Positions 46,177 to 55,397 of a stretch of DNA of 64,000 nucleotides are shown here, piece by piece; the stretch's first letter is position 1; every line of letters starts with the position of its first letter. This DNA comes from Micromonospora luteifusca. Lineage in GTDB: Bacteria > Actinomycetota > Actinomycetes > Mycobacteriales > Micromonosporaceae. The position numbers and the translations under genes are program-made. The notes under the pieces are model-generated. The model was not told the origin of the DNA, made no database searches, and worked only from the letters and a program-made list of their open reading frames with translations. The DNA lies in NCBI RefSeq assembly GCF_016907275.1, contig NZ_JAFBBP010000001.1, positions 5,756,001-5,820,000 of the forward strand, given 5' to 3'.

Positions 46177-49100
46177 GTGAAGATCAAGATGCTCGGGCCG
46201 TTCGAGGTTTGCGCGGACGGTGGCGCTCTCGCGGACGTGCCGGGCGCGCGGCTGCGCGGGCTGTTGATCGCCCTCGCGCTGGAACCTGGTCGCGTGGTCG
46301 CCAAAGCGACGCTGGTCGACTGGATCTGGGGTGAGCACCCGCCCGCCGACGCGACGAATGCCCTGCACCGCTTGGTTTCCCGGCTGCGCAAGGTGCTGCC
46401 GGAGGGGTCGGTCGAGGGACAGACGGACGGCTACCGTTTGGCCGTGGTGCCGGACGCCGTCGACGCGGTGCGGTTCGAACGCCTTCTCACCGCTAGCCGG
46501 GTCCGGAACGACGACGATCCACAGCGGCTGCGGCTGCTGCGCGAGGCCCTCACGTTGTGGAGCGGTGCCGCAATGCAGGATGTCGATATGCCGAACAGCG
46601 CGGCGTTCGACGCGGCGGCCACCCGGCTTGAGAGGCTACGCCTGACGGCCATGGAGGATCGGTACGAGGCAGAGACGAGCCTCCGCCATGGCGCGGAGTT
46701 GGTCACGGAACTCACCGACCTGGTGGCCGCTCACCCGCTGCGGGAACGGCTTGTCGCGGCGCTGATGCGGGCCCTTGCCGCAACCGGTCGCGACACCGAG
46801 GCGCTGCTCGTGTACGAGCGCACGAGGCAAGCTCTGGCCGACACGCTCGGTGTCGACCCCGCACCGGAGCTGTCTGACCTGCACGTCGCACTGCTCCGGG
46901 GTGAGCTGGGGCGGCGGGAGGAGAAACGCACGACAAATTTGCGTGTCGAGCTGACGAGCTTCGTCGGCCGGGACGCCGACGTTGCCGCAGTCTGCGAGCT
47001 CATCGCCGACCATCGGCTCACCACCCTGATCGGGCCGGGCGGCTCGGGGAAGACCAGGTTGGCCACCGAGACCGCGCGTACGCTGCTCGGCGACCTGTCC
47101 GACGGCGTCTGGCTGGTGGAGCTCGCGGCCGTCGGCGCCGACGGTGACGTGGCGCAGGCCACGCTCGCCGGACTCGGCCTCAGGGATGCCCTGCTCGGCG
47201 AGACACCGGGCGCGGAGCCGACGGATCGGGTCATCGCCGCGGTCCGCGACCGGGCGATGCTGCTGGTACTGGACAACTGCGAGCACGTGATCGAGTCGGC
47301 GGCGACGTTCGCCCATCGGGTGCTTGGAGAGTGCCGGAGGTTGCGGATCCTCGCGACGAGCAGGGAACCACTCGGTATCACCGGTGAGTCGCTGTGGCCG
47401 GTTGCGCCACTGGTCCTGCCTGCGCAGGACGCGAACCCCGGCGAGATCGAGTCCGCGCCGGCCGTCCGGCTGCTGCGGGACCGAGCCAGCGCGGTGCGCA
47501 AGGATCTGGCGGCCGACGCGCACACTTTGGCGACGATGGCGCGCGTCTGCCGTGCGCTGGACGGCATGCCACTGGCGATCGAACTCGCCGCGGCCAGGCT
47601 GCGCACCATGTCCCTCGAACAGCTCGCCGACCGGCTTGACGACCGGTTCCGCCTGCTGACCGGCGGTAGCCGCACCGCACTGCCGCGGCATCGGACGCTG
47701 CGTGCCGTAATCGACTGGAGCTGGGAGCTGCTCACCGACGCCGAACGGGTGGTGCTGCACAGGCTTTCGGTGTTCTCCGGTGGTGCGAGCCTGGAGGCGG
47801 CCGAGCGGGTCTGTGTCGGCGACAGGGTCGAGACCGATCAGGTGTTCGATCTGCTGACCGCGCTGACCGAGAAATCACTGGTGCTCACCGAGGGGGAGAG
47901 GGCGCCGCGCTACCGCATGCTCGGCACGATCAAGGAGTACGCCCAGCAGCGTCTCGCGGAGGCGGGGGAGTCGGATCAGGCCCGTCGCGCGCACCTCGCG
48001 TACTTCACCGAACTCGTCGAAACCGCGGAGCCGCATCTCTACCGCGCTGAGCAACTGCAATGGCTTGCCACGCTCGAGGCCGAGCACGGCAACATTGGTG
48101 CCGCGATGCGTGGTGCGATCGCGGCCGGCGAGGCGGACGAGGCGATGCGGCTGGCTGCTGCCGCCGGGTGGTACTGGTGGCTCGGCGGGCACAAGGCCGA
48201 GGGCAACGAGCTGATCATGGCGGCCGCTGCCCTGCCCGGCGAGGTGGCCGACGAGAGCCGGGCCGTGGTGTACGCGCGTGCCGTCCACGCCGGTGTACAC
48301 GCTGGTCGGTCCGTTCGTGACCTGGCGACCTGGGGGCCGGGTGATCAGCACCAGGCGAAGGAGTGGATCCGCAAGGCGTATGAGATTAGCCAGCGCGTTC
48401 CCAGGCATCACCGGGCGCTTAGGTTCGTCGCCGCGCTGGAACGCCTGTTGCACGCCCCGGACGCGGCCATGCCCGCGCTCGAGCAGCTGCTCACCGACGA
48501 GGATCCCTGGCTGCGCGCCCTTGCCCGGCTGCACCTCGGCAGATTGCGGATCGTGCTCGGCCACGACGGCCGGGACGCCGACGTGGACCTGGAGACGGCG
48601 CTTGCCGAGTTCCGCGCCCTCGGCGACCGGTGGGGTACATCGTTCGCCCTGACCGAGCTGGCGAACCGGATCGCGATGCGCGGCGAGTTCGCCGGTGCCT
48701 GCGAGTACTACGAACAGGCGATCGCGGTCGTGACCGAGGTCGGTGCCAACGAGGATGTCGTGTCGATGCGGTCGCGGCAGGCCCAGTTGTACTGGCTGTC
48801 GGGCGATGCGGAGTCGAGCGCGGCCGCTCTCGCAAAGGCGCAGCGGTACGCCGAACGGGTCTCCTGGCCGAACGCGCTGGCGGAGTTGGCCCTGGCAGAG
48901 GCGGATCTCGCCCGCTGGCGCGGCGACGCCGAGCAGGCACATCGGCGGCTCGGCGTCGCGACAGCGATGCTGGGGGATGACGCCGAGCGCGCGTACGTGC
49001 GTGCCGTGGCACATGACCTGCTCGGCTACCTTGCCGAGGATCTCGGCGAGGCTCGCGAACACCGCATCGCGTCGCTCCGTACGGCAACCGAGACGGGGCA

Positions 49101-49353
49101 CGGACCCCTGATCGCCCAGGTGCTCGTCGGGGTCGCGGACCTGGCACTGCGCCACGAGCAGTACGAGCAGGCTGCGCGGCTGATCGGGGCGAGCGCCGCG
49201 GTGCGCGGACTGCGGGATCTTTCCCACCCGGATGTGGCCCGGATCGAGCAGACAGTGCGGCGCCGCCTCGGCGAAGCGATCTTCGCAGAGGCGGCGCTGG
49301 AGGGCACTCGAACGACCTGGAGTCAGCTGGTCACGCTCACGCTCGCTTCTTGA
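46177..49353 (+). CDS. AfsR/SARP-type regulator with NB-ARC ATPase and TPR-like region
   Basis: Regulator of 1058 aa. OmpR-like winged helix at 1-92 (KIKMLGPFEVCADGGALADV, ATNALHRLVSRLRKVLPEG), bacterial transcriptional activator domain at about 97-245 (VRFERLLTASRV, RDTEALLVYERTRQALADTL), NB-ARC-type ATPase at about 262-520 with Walker A GPGGSGKT (286-293) and Walker B MLLVLDNCEHV, and a C-terminal half of helical TPR-like repeats. Start is GTG 46177. It belongs to the SARP family that controls antibiotic clusters. Its 3' end overlaps the convergent exporter permease by 17 nt, so control of the DrrAB-type exporter is plausible; no biosynthetic genes are in view. Confidence 0.92.
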   Translation: MKIKMLGPFEVCADGGALADVPGARLRGLLIALALEPGRVVAKATLVDWIWGEHPPADATNALHRLVSRLRKVLPEGSVEGQTDGYRLAVVPDAVDAVRFERLLTASRVRNDDDPQRLRLLREALTLWSGAAMQDVDMPNSAAFDAAATRLERLRLTAMEDRYEAETSLRHGAELVTELTDLVAAHPLRERLVAALMRALAATGRDTEALLVYERTRQALADTLGVDPAPELSDLHVALLRGELGRREEKRTTNLRVELTSFVGRDADVAAVCELIADHRLTTLIGPGGSGKTRLATETARTLLGDLSDGVWLVELAAVGADGDVAQATLAGLGLRDALLGETPGAEPTDRVIAAVRDRAMLLVLDNCEHVIESAATFAHRVLGECRRLRILATSREPLGITGESLWPVAPLVLPAQDANPGEIESAPAVRLLRDRASAVRKDLAADAHTLATMARVCRALDGMPLAIELAAARLRTMSLEQLADRLDDRFRLLTGGSRTALPRHRTLRAVIDWSWELLTDAERVVLHRLSVFSGGASLEAAERVCVGDRVETDQVFDLLTALTEKSLVLTEGERAPRYRMLGTIKEYAQQRLAEAGESDQARRAHLAYFTELVETAEPHLYRAEQLQWLATLEAEHGNIGAAMRGAIAAGEADEAMRLAAAAGWYWWLGGHKAEGNELIMAAAALPGEVADESRAVVYARAVHAGVHAGRSVRDLATWGPGDQHQAKEWIRKAYEISQRVPRHHRALRFVAALERLLHAPDAAMPALEQLLTDEDPWLRALARLHLGRLRIVLGHDGRDADVDLETALAEFRALGDRWGTSFALTELANRIAMRGEFAGACEYYEQAIAVVTEVGANEDVVSMRSRQAQLYWLSGDAESSAAALAKAQRYAERVSWPNALAELALAEADLARWRGDAEQAHRRLGVATAMLGDDAERAYVRAVAHDLLGYLAEDLGEAREHRIASLRTATETGHGPLIAQVLVGVADLALRHEQYEQAARLIGASAAVRGLRDLSHPDVARIEQTVRRRLGEAIFAEAALEGTRTTWSQLVTLTLAS

Positions 49354-50086
49354 ACGTCGAACGCGCCCACAGGTACCCGACGAGAGCGATGCCGACACAC
49401 CAGGCGAGGGCGGGGACCACGTCACCGGTGGACGGTGCGCCGTTGAGGAACCCGCGCAGGGTCTCGATGATCGGCGTGAAGGGCTGGTACTCCGCAAACT
49501 CGCGCAGGCCGGGCCCCATTTTGTCCGCCGGCACGATGGCGCTGCTGAAGAACGGCAGCATGACCAGCGGTACGGAGGCCATACCTGCCGTTTCCGGAGA
49601 CTTCGCCGACAGTCCCAGGGCGACGGTGAGCCAGGCGGCGGCGACACCGAGCAGCACGATGACGCCAATCGCGCCGAGCCAGTCGAGGAGACTCGCCGAC
49701 GGGTTGAAGCCCAGCAGGAAGGCCACCCCGATGAGCGCCGCGATGGCGACCAGGTTGGTCAGCACACTGGCGATGACGTGGCCTGTCAACACCGCACCAC
49801 GTGATACGTGCATGACCTTGAACCGGTTGATGATGCCCTTCGTCATGTCCGCGTTGACCGCCGTCGCGGTGGCCCCCAGCCCGTAACAGACGGCCAACAG
49901 CATCAGCCCCGGCGTCGCGTAGTCGATGTAGTCGACACCGACGTTGAAGGCGTCTCCGAACATGTACACGAACATCAGCATGATCACGATCGGCATCAGG
50001 ATCGCGTTGAACACCGAGGTCGGGTTCCGGGCGATGTGCTTGAAGTTGCGACGCAACATGACGATCGGGTGGGATTTGGTGCTCAT
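49337..50086 (-). CDS. ABC-2 type exporter permease (DrrB-like)
   Basis: Membrane permease of 249 aa with six predicted spans and the ABC-2 profile: FNAILMPIVIMLMFVYMFGD, YATPGLMLLAVCYG, and AVLTGHVIASVLTNLVAIAA. PFFSSAIVPADKMG and YQPFTPIIETLRGFL are typical of drug exporters of the daunorubicin-resistance kind. Its ATG overlaps the ATPase stop by 4 nt. Tail-to-tail overlap of 17 nt with the SARP-type regulator. Confidence 0.9.
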   Translation of the reverse strand: MSTKSHPIVMLRRNFKHIARNPTSVFNAILMPIVIMLMFVYMFGDAFNVGVDYIDYATPGLMLLAVCYGLGATATAVNADMTKGIINRFKVMHVSRGAVLTGHVIASVLTNLVAIAALIGVAFLLGFNPSASLLDWLGAIGVIVLLGVAAAWLTVALGLSAKSPETAGMASVPLVMLPFFSSAIVPADKMGPGLREFAEYQPFTPIIETLRGFLNGAPSTGDVVPALAWCVGIALVGYLWARSTFKKRA

Positions 50087-51024
50087 TTCGCGGCCATCTC
50101 CTTGGTGTGGCCCGTCAGGGCGAGGAAAACGTCATCGAGGTCCGGTGTCTGCACGGAGAACCCTTCGGCACTGATCGCGTACTCATCGAGCCTGTCCAGC
50201 AGAGCCCGCAGCGAGGTCGTTCCGCCGTCGCTGGGCACCCGCAGGGCCAGGGCCTCGTCGTCCCGGGTGCCGTCGATGAGGACCCGCGCGGCCGCGTCGA
50301 GTTCGGCGACGGTGGTGAACCGGAGCCGGACGTGAGTCCCGGGCATCTGACGCTTGAGCTCCTCGGGAGTGCCCTGAGCGACCAGTCGGCCCTGGTCCAG
50401 TACCGCAATCCGGTCGGCGAGCTGATCGGCTTCCTCGAGGTACTGGGTAGTGAGGAAGATGGTCACACCGTCGGCCACCAGATCACGGATGATCGACCAC
50501 ATCGTGCGACGGCTGCGCGGGTCCAGTCCCGTCGTCGGCTCGTCGAGGAAGATGATCCGCGGGTTGCCGACGAGCGTCATCGCCAGGTCCAGCTTCCGGC
50601 GCATGCCCCCGGAATACGTCGACGCCGGCTTCTGCGCCGACTCCACCAGGTCGAACCGCTCCAGCAGCTCCGTGACGACCCGCCTGCCGTCCTTGACCGA
50701 CACCCGGCTCAGATCGACCATCAGTTGCAGGTTCTCCCGGCCGGTCAGCAGATCGTCCACCGCCGCGAACTGACCGGTGACCCCGATCGCCGCGCGTACC
50801 GCCTTGGCCTGGGTCGCGACATCGTGCCCAGCGACGCGTACGGTCCCGCCGTCAGCTTCCACCAACGTGGTCAGCACGTTCACCGTCGTCGTCTTACCCG
50901 CCCCGTTCGGACCGAGCAGGGAGAACACCGTGCCCGCCCGGACATCGAGGTTGATGCCGTCGAGCACGACCTTGTCCTTGTAGGCCTTTCGCAGCCCGGA
51001 GACCGCAATCGCTGAAGTTGTCAT
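50083..51024 (-). CDS. ABC exporter ATPase (DrrA-like)
   Basis: ATPase of 313 aa starting at ATG 51024 (MTTSAIAVSGLRKAYKDKVV). Walker A GPNGAGKTT, Q-loop TGQFAAVDDLLTG, signature YSGGMRRKLDLAMTL, Walker B IIFLDEPTTGLD, switch FLTTQYLEEAD with Gln in place of the usual His, as in DrrA. The C-terminal domain (TVAELDAAARVLIDGTRDDE) is also of the DrrA type. Works with the downstream permease to export a hydrophobic compound. Confidence 0.92.
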   Translation of the reverse strand: MTTSAIAVSGLRKAYKDKVVLDGINLDVRAGTVFSLLGPNGAGKTTTVNVLTTLVEADGGTVRVAGHDVATQAKAVRAAIGVTGQFAAVDDLLTGRENLQLMVDLSRVSVKDGRRVVTELLERFDLVESAQKPASTYSGGMRRKLDLAMTLVGNPRIIFLDEPTTGLDPRSRRTMWSIIRDLVADGVTIFLTTQYLEEADQLADRIAVLDQGRLVAQGTPEELKRQMPGTHVRLRFTTVAELDAAARVLIDGTRDDEALALRVPSDGGTTSLRALLDRLDEYAISAEGFSVQTPDLDDVFLALTGHTKEMAAK

Positions 51025-51182
51025 GCGGACAACGATCGGGATCGGGCCTGTCACCCCCCTGACACGGCCCTGTCATGACCACTGACACGGCACTCCACCA
51101 CAGGCGGTTCCGAGTGACCTCCCTGGGGGCGTGCCGTTATCTGGGTCGCCTATCCCACAGGCAACGCCCTGACCAGGCACTT
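51025..51182. promoter_or_regulatory. Upstream region of the DrrAB operon
   Basis: Contains GACACGGCCCTGTCATGACC followed by ACTGACACGGCAC; the unit TGACACGG occurs twice (51058 and 51082 area) in direct orientation with a GTCATGAC palindrome between, a possible operator. The stretch 51149-51183 is a dispersed repeat. Confidence 0.35.
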
Positions 51183-51183
51183 C
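51149..51183 (+). repeat. Dispersed 35-bp repeat, copy 1
   Basis: CCTATCCCAC and CGCCCTGACCAGGCACTTC, separated by a few variable bases, recur at 60801-60835 with three mismatches. It ends at the stop of the cation exporter gene. Read leftward both copies encode the tail CLVRA-x-PVG then a stop, so they may be the ends of a degraded transposase or element. Confidence 0.55.
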
Positions 51184-52112
51184 TAGGAGCCGGCGCCGGT
51201 CGGGTTGAGGAAGACGAATCGGATCGCCGGGTTGCGCGCGGTGAGCCGTCGTCTGGCTTCGTCGGCCACGTCCTCAATGTCAGCGGCCCTGACGTGGTCG
51301 GCAAAGTCGATCTTCGCGACAACGAGAATGTCGTCGGGACCGAGCTGCAGGGTCAGTAGCTCCACGATGCCTCGCACGTATGGCAGGGCGGACAATTCCC
51401 GGCGAATCTCGTCCTGAACTGGCTCCCTTGCTGACCGGCCGACGAGCAGAGCGAGGTTGTTGCGGGCCAGAATGGTGGCCACCACGAGGAGCAGTACACC
51501 GATGGCGACCGATGCGATGCCATCCCAAACCGGGTCACCGGTCAGCTGGGCGAGCCCCAGGCCTGCACCGGCCATCCCCAGGCCGATCAGGGCGGCGCTG
51601 TCCTCCAGGAACACCGCCTTGATGGCGGTGTTGGGCGTGCGCCGCAGGACCCTGGCTGGACTGATGCCCCAGCGCTTGGCCCGGTGCCGTACCTGCCGCA
51701 CCGTCCGCAGCAGGGATACCGACTCGAGGGCGAATGAGACGACCAGCACCGCGTACGAGACGAAGTAATTTCCAGTCTCTTTGGCCGATGCGATGACGTG
51801 CACGCCGTGGGTGATGGAGAAGCCGGCGCCGCTGACGAAGGTGAAGACCGCGGCGAGGAGGGCCCAGATGTAGCTCTCCCGACCGTAGCCGAAAGGGCGT
51901 CCGGGGTCGGCGCGGCGGCCGCCCCGACGCAGCGCCACGAACAGCAGTACCTCGGTCGTGGTGTCGGCGAACGAATGCGCGGCTTCCGCCAGGACGGCCG
52001 CCGAACCCGAGAGCAGACCCGCAACCACCTTGGCCGCAGCGACAGCGACGTTGACGAAACCAGCCACGATCACCGTGCGGACGCTCTGCGACTGCCCGTC
52101 CGATTCGGTCAT
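51183..52112 (-). CDS. Cation diffusion facilitator (CDF) metal exporter
   Basis: Membrane protein of 309 aa with the CDF fold: spans 1-2 (VRTVIVAGFVNVAVAAAKVV) and AVLAEAAHSFADTTTEVLLF containing the H-x-x-x-D metal site (HSFAD), FGYGRESYIWALLAAVFTFV with the GYGR(K) motif, a fifth and sixth span, and a cytoplasmic C-terminal domain (VELLTLQLGPDDILVVAKID). The second H-x-x-x-D expected in span 5 appears as LEDSA, so specificity may differ from classical zinc exporters. Likely exports a divalent cation against protons. Confidence 0.9.
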   Translation of the reverse strand: MTESDGQSQSVRTVIVAGFVNVAVAAAKVVAGLLSGSAAVLAEAAHSFADTTTEVLLFVALRRGGRRADPGRPFGYGRESYIWALLAAVFTFVSGAGFSITHGVHVIASAKETGNYFVSYAVLVVSFALESVSLLRTVRQVRHRAKRWGISPARVLRRTPNTAIKAVFLEDSAALIGLGMAGAGLGLAQLTGDPVWDGIASVAIGVLLLVVATILARNNLALLVGRSAREPVQDEIRRELSALPYVRGIVELLTLQLGPDDILVVAKIDFADHVRAADIEDVADEARRRLTARNPAIRFVFLNPTGAGS

Positions 52113-52417
52113 GAAGCCAGGCTATGGGCCGGGTGTCGGTCGGGCGGACAAACCGACAGGCACACGCGGTGCCACGGGCCACCAGCCGCCGGCTGAGCTT
52201 CGCCAACGAGTTCACCCTTCGCAGCGTCCGGGCCGACCAGCCGCTTGGCGACACCACCGACCAGGTCGCTCTTGCCTTGCGTGACGACCGTCCCCGAGCC
52301 GATCCAGACACCCACGCTGTCCGCTGGCGCCCGAGGGCAAGGTTCCCGGAATCGCGTGCGCAACGACCTGTCAACGGCTAACCGGGCGGGCGTGGGTCTC
52401 CCGTGTTCGGAGTCGTC

Positions 52418-52933
52418 ATGGTCAAAGATCGTCGCCGGAAGCAGAACGTGCGTGACCACACCGCACTGACCGGCAAGTACACCAAGTCGGCGGCGCAGTT
52501 CGCCCCGGCACCACAGCTCTACCTCCCCCGGCCGCCGGCCACCTTCCGGGGGCAACGGTGCGGTCTCTGCCGCGGCAGCGGCGTCGAGTTCGGCGCCCTG
52601 TACCCGGTGCGCACCGACACCGGCATCGAGATCCTTTGCGAGATGCTGTGCGTCGAGTGCGGTGGGTGCGGACTCGAGAATCACACCGGATGCCGGCCCA
52701 GCGAGCATGATGACCCGGAGGGCCGAGGGTGCGACCCGTCCGAGCTGGTGGCGGAGATCGCCGACCGCGTCGAGCCGGCCGGTCAGCCGCTGTGTTCGAT
52801 CTGCTGGGGCCGGACGTGGAACCCGGTGCCGGCATATTCCCCCGGCTACGAACCGCAGACGTGCCTGCGGATGCCGTGCGGGTGCGCCGAATCGCTGCTC
52901 GTGCCGCTGACGGGATGGCAGCCGGAGTGGTGA
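52418..52933 (+). CDS. Zinc-ribbon (DnaJ-type CxxCxGxG-like) hypothetical protein
   Basis: Protein of 171 aa from ATG 52418, preceded by CGGAG; GTG 52403 adds 5 aa. Cys-rich: CGLCRGSGVEFG, CEMLCVECGGCG, C in HTGCRPSEH, CSICWGR, CLRMPCGCAE. The first two resemble the CxxCxGxG repeats of DnaJ zinc fingers. No function known. It stands alone. Confidence 0.6.
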   Translation: MVKDRRRKQNVRDHTALTGKYTKSAAQFAPAPQLYLPRPPATFRGQRCGLCRGSGVEFGALYPVRTDTGIEILCEMLCVECGGCGLENHTGCRPSEHDDPEGRGCDPSELVAEIADRVEPAGQPLCSICWGRTWNPVPAYSPGYEPQTCLRMPCGCAESLLVPLTGWQPEW

Positions 52934-53029
52934 CGGTCGGCGCGTTCGGTGCTCCGGGCTCGGAGTGGTCTGCTGCTCGGCCTCGACGAGGTTGGCCTGC
53001 GCGGCGAGCTGGAAGGTGGCGAACGTCAG

Positions 53030-53390
53030 TCTAAGGCTGACAATCCGCTAAGCCGATCCGGCGGACCTGCTGCAGGCTGTCCGGCAACTGCGGGCCGGCT
53101 GGGCGGAGACGATCGAGCGACTGCGAGCGATGCCCAGGGGTTCGAAGCAGCAGCGCGTCGGTGGCGAATGGTCGGCGGTAGAGACCCAGCGCCATCTGGT
53201 GATCGGGCACGACTCGTGGTTCCGCCGCTGCTGTCTGGGATCGACCGAGCCGTTCACCGCGATCGGGCTGGCGTCCGAGTTCGTACCTGACCAGGAGGAG
53301 CAGGACCTGGACCGAGCGGCGGCCCCCAGTCTCGACGAGGTGCTGGCCGCGCGAGACGTGCAAGGCGCTGAGCTAGAGCGGGAGGCGGAT
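53030..53390 (+). pseudogene. DinB-superfamily protein remnant
   Basis: The frame from about 53056 reads DLLQAVRQLRAGWAETIERL, then VGGEWSAVETQRHLVIGHDS with WFRRCC, and FTAIGLASEFVPDQ, matching actinobacterial DinB-fold proteins (putative thiol-dependent or metal-binding enzymes). The N-terminus (KADNPLSR) is in another frame, with a stop (TAA, 53050-53052) just before, and the C-terminal third is replaced by the end of an opposite-strand gene. Clearly broken. Confidence 0.65.
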
Positions 53391-53660
53391 CGCGACCCTC
53401 CAGCGTGCCCGGCGCGCCAGCGTGGTGTAAGCGTGGGTGAGCAGGGTCGTGATCAGCAACAGCCACAGCGCCACTGCCGCAGCGCCGATGAGGGCGGTGA
53501 CGAGTTGAGCGCTCATGGGAGAGGCGATCATTTTCCGGATGTCGTCCGACGTTGGTAGCGACGGTTGCCAGGTGTCCGTCGCGGCGAGAACGGGCGGCGC
53601 TGCGGCGGTGGCTAGCACGCTTGTGGCAATCGCGAGGGTGCGGGTGCGTGTCGCTGTCAC
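53373..53660 (-). pseudogene. N-terminal fragment of a membrane regulator (LysM/BTAD-type family)
   Basis: Frame of 95 aa from GTG 53660, which follows GGAGGGCAG. It has a signal or first span (RTLAIATSVLATAAAPPVLA), WQPSLPTSDDIRKMI, a second span (ALIGAAAVALWLLLITTLLT) and RRARWRVAIRLP, then stops. This resembles the N-terminus of large actinobacterial proteins with two spans followed by LysM and BTAD regions; the rest is missing. The break falls in the DinB remnant, so both were cut by one rearrangement. Confidence 0.55.
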
Positions 53661-54134
53661 CTGCCCTCCGTTCATCGTCTGGTCGCCAACCGAAACTGGT
53701 GGCGGCGGGGTGGCATCACCCGGTGCCGCGACGCTACGACCGGCGACCCGCCGGGGGAGTGGCTCGTTGACTAACAGAACCTCACGCCGCCTGACACGAC
53801 CTCACACCTGCAGGTCGGCGAGGCGGCGGTCCCGACGGTGAGAGGCGGACGGATCACCGCGCGATGACAGCGGCTAGAAGCGGATGCGTTGCGCAACGAC
53901 GTCGTGGGTCTTGGTGGGGTTGCTCTTTGGCGCGCGTCATGGGTCGCCGCAACAGCCTGTCGTCGACGTGGCCGGTGTTCCACTTCCTGACCGAGCTGCG
54001 CAACCGGAAACCGGTACCGATACAAGCGCGGAGATCAAACGTCGTCGAACTGGCCATCCACCGCCGGCCCGGAATCGGCGTGCCTCCCCCGTGCTGGTGT
54101 GCTGCGTGCCGGTCTCGGCCGGAGGTTCGCCCAC
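53661..54134. other. Intergenic region, nothing recognised
   Basis: Overlapping low-quality frames on both strands. No ribosome site linked to a plausible protein and no mobile-element motif found. Confidence 0.3.
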
Positions 54135-55244
54135 TCAGAGTCCGTGCTTCGCGGCTACCGCAGCGGACTGCGGTAGCCTCCGGGACCCCCCGTGCTTCAA
54201 CAGGTCCCGGGCATGCTTGCGGAAGCCCCAGCGTGCCGCGATATCAGCAGCTTCCCAGTGCAGTCTGTCGGGCAGGGACCACGGCAGGCCACCGACCCAC
54301 CGGTTGACGATGGCCGCCCGCGACGTGATGGACTCGCACAACGGCAAGGCTCTGCTCACGAGGACGCGTTCGATGTCGTTGACGACGGCAGGCGTCCAGT
54401 CGTAAGACGTGAACGGGATACGCTCGCCAGCGATGACTTCGCACCCATGCTGGAGTTCAATGGACTCGACCACGTCGGTCGTCGTGATCTCGACGACCTC
54501 GACGGTGAGCCTGACGCGGGAGTTGAGGATCGTGCCATCGTCGTTGTGGTAGCCGAGGCCGTTCCGTAGCCCCAATACCTGGACGAGGCGTTCATCCGCG
54601 ACCCGGTAGAAGCCGGGGCCGTGCAGGGCGTTCGGGTCGATGTGGGACGCGTCATGTTCGAGGCTCATCCGCAGTCGACCGACGAACCCATGGTCGGCCA
54701 GGATGGGGGCCACACCGTCTGCCACCGCGCTCATCAGGGCCGGTTGCAACGACCGGAGTCGAGGCACCCGCCGGGGATTTCGGTTGATCGCAAGCAGTGC
54801 ACGGATGGCGGCCGCGTGTACGTCCGGCAGCGAGAGCACGCTCCGCACAAAGACGACCTCGCGATCCGCATGCTCCACTGCGTCGATGCCAGGCTGGTCG
54901 GCCAAGGCATCCTCAAGTCCGTCGGCGGCAACGTCAGCGTATGACGACACCGTGTCGTCCAGACCGACGACCGTGTTGTACCCGTCCTCGTCGCCCAACT
55001 CCATCTCCCCGACGCCGACGATCCAGCGCAAGTCAGTTACATCGAGCGCTTCGTCGGCGAACCGGGGCACGGGCTGGGCATCGGCGAGCGCGTCTGCGAC
55101 TGGATCGTCACTCGTCGGCGACAGGCGGAGCGGCTGAGGTCGCCGTCGTGTCAGCAGAACGTTGAGCAGCGCCCAGATGATGACACCAGCAACGAGGACT
55201 AGCCTCGGCACTAGGAGGAGCCTCCACGACAGCCGGGCGCGCAC
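54135..55244 (-). CDS. Membrane protein with immunity-like domain, function unknown
   Basis: Protein of 369 aa. One N-terminal span (LLVPRLVLVAGVIIWALLNV, about 10-31), then a cytoplasmic or external part. Residues 98-158 (ADGLEDALADQPGIDAVEHA, DREVVFVRSVLSLPD, IRALLAINRNPR) align with residues 94-152 of the probable toxin immunity protein at 18733-19230. A second half from about 185 (RLRMSLEHDASHIDPNALHG, RVRLTVEVVEITTTDVVESI) is strand-rich and unknown. No toxin gene adjoins it, so it may be an orphan immunity-like protein. Confidence 0.7.
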   Translation of the reverse strand: MRARLSWRLLLVPRLVLVAGVIIWALLNVLLTRRRPQPLRLSPTSDDPVADALADAQPVPRFADEALDVTDLRWIVGVGEMELGDEDGYNTVVGLDDTVSSYADVAADGLEDALADQPGIDAVEHADREVVFVRSVLSLPDVHAAAIRALLAINRNPRRVPRLRSLQPALMSAVADGVAPILADHGFVGRLRMSLEHDASHIDPNALHGPGFYRVADERLVQVLGLRNGLGYHNDDGTILNSRVRLTVEVVEITTTDVVESIELQHGCEVIAGERIPFTSYDWTPAVVNDIERVLVSRALPLCESITSRAAIVNRWVGGLPWSLPDRLHWEAADIAARWGFRKHARDLLKHGGSRRLPQSAAVAAKHGL

Positions 55245-55397
55245 CCCCGCACGATGACGCAGCTGGTCACTCTGCGCAAGTCACATCTCGGCCAGGTCGT
55301 CCGAAACCTCCATAGCGCGGAGCATGACAACCTACCGCCGGCTGCGGGACAACTAACGGGTCCCCGATGAATGGGCGCCGGAGCGTTGGCGAGTACA

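Noticed and set aside
47875..49668. Leftward 597-aa frame opposite the SARP-type regulator
   Set aside because: Spans the end of one gene and the start of another and shows no domain; shadow.
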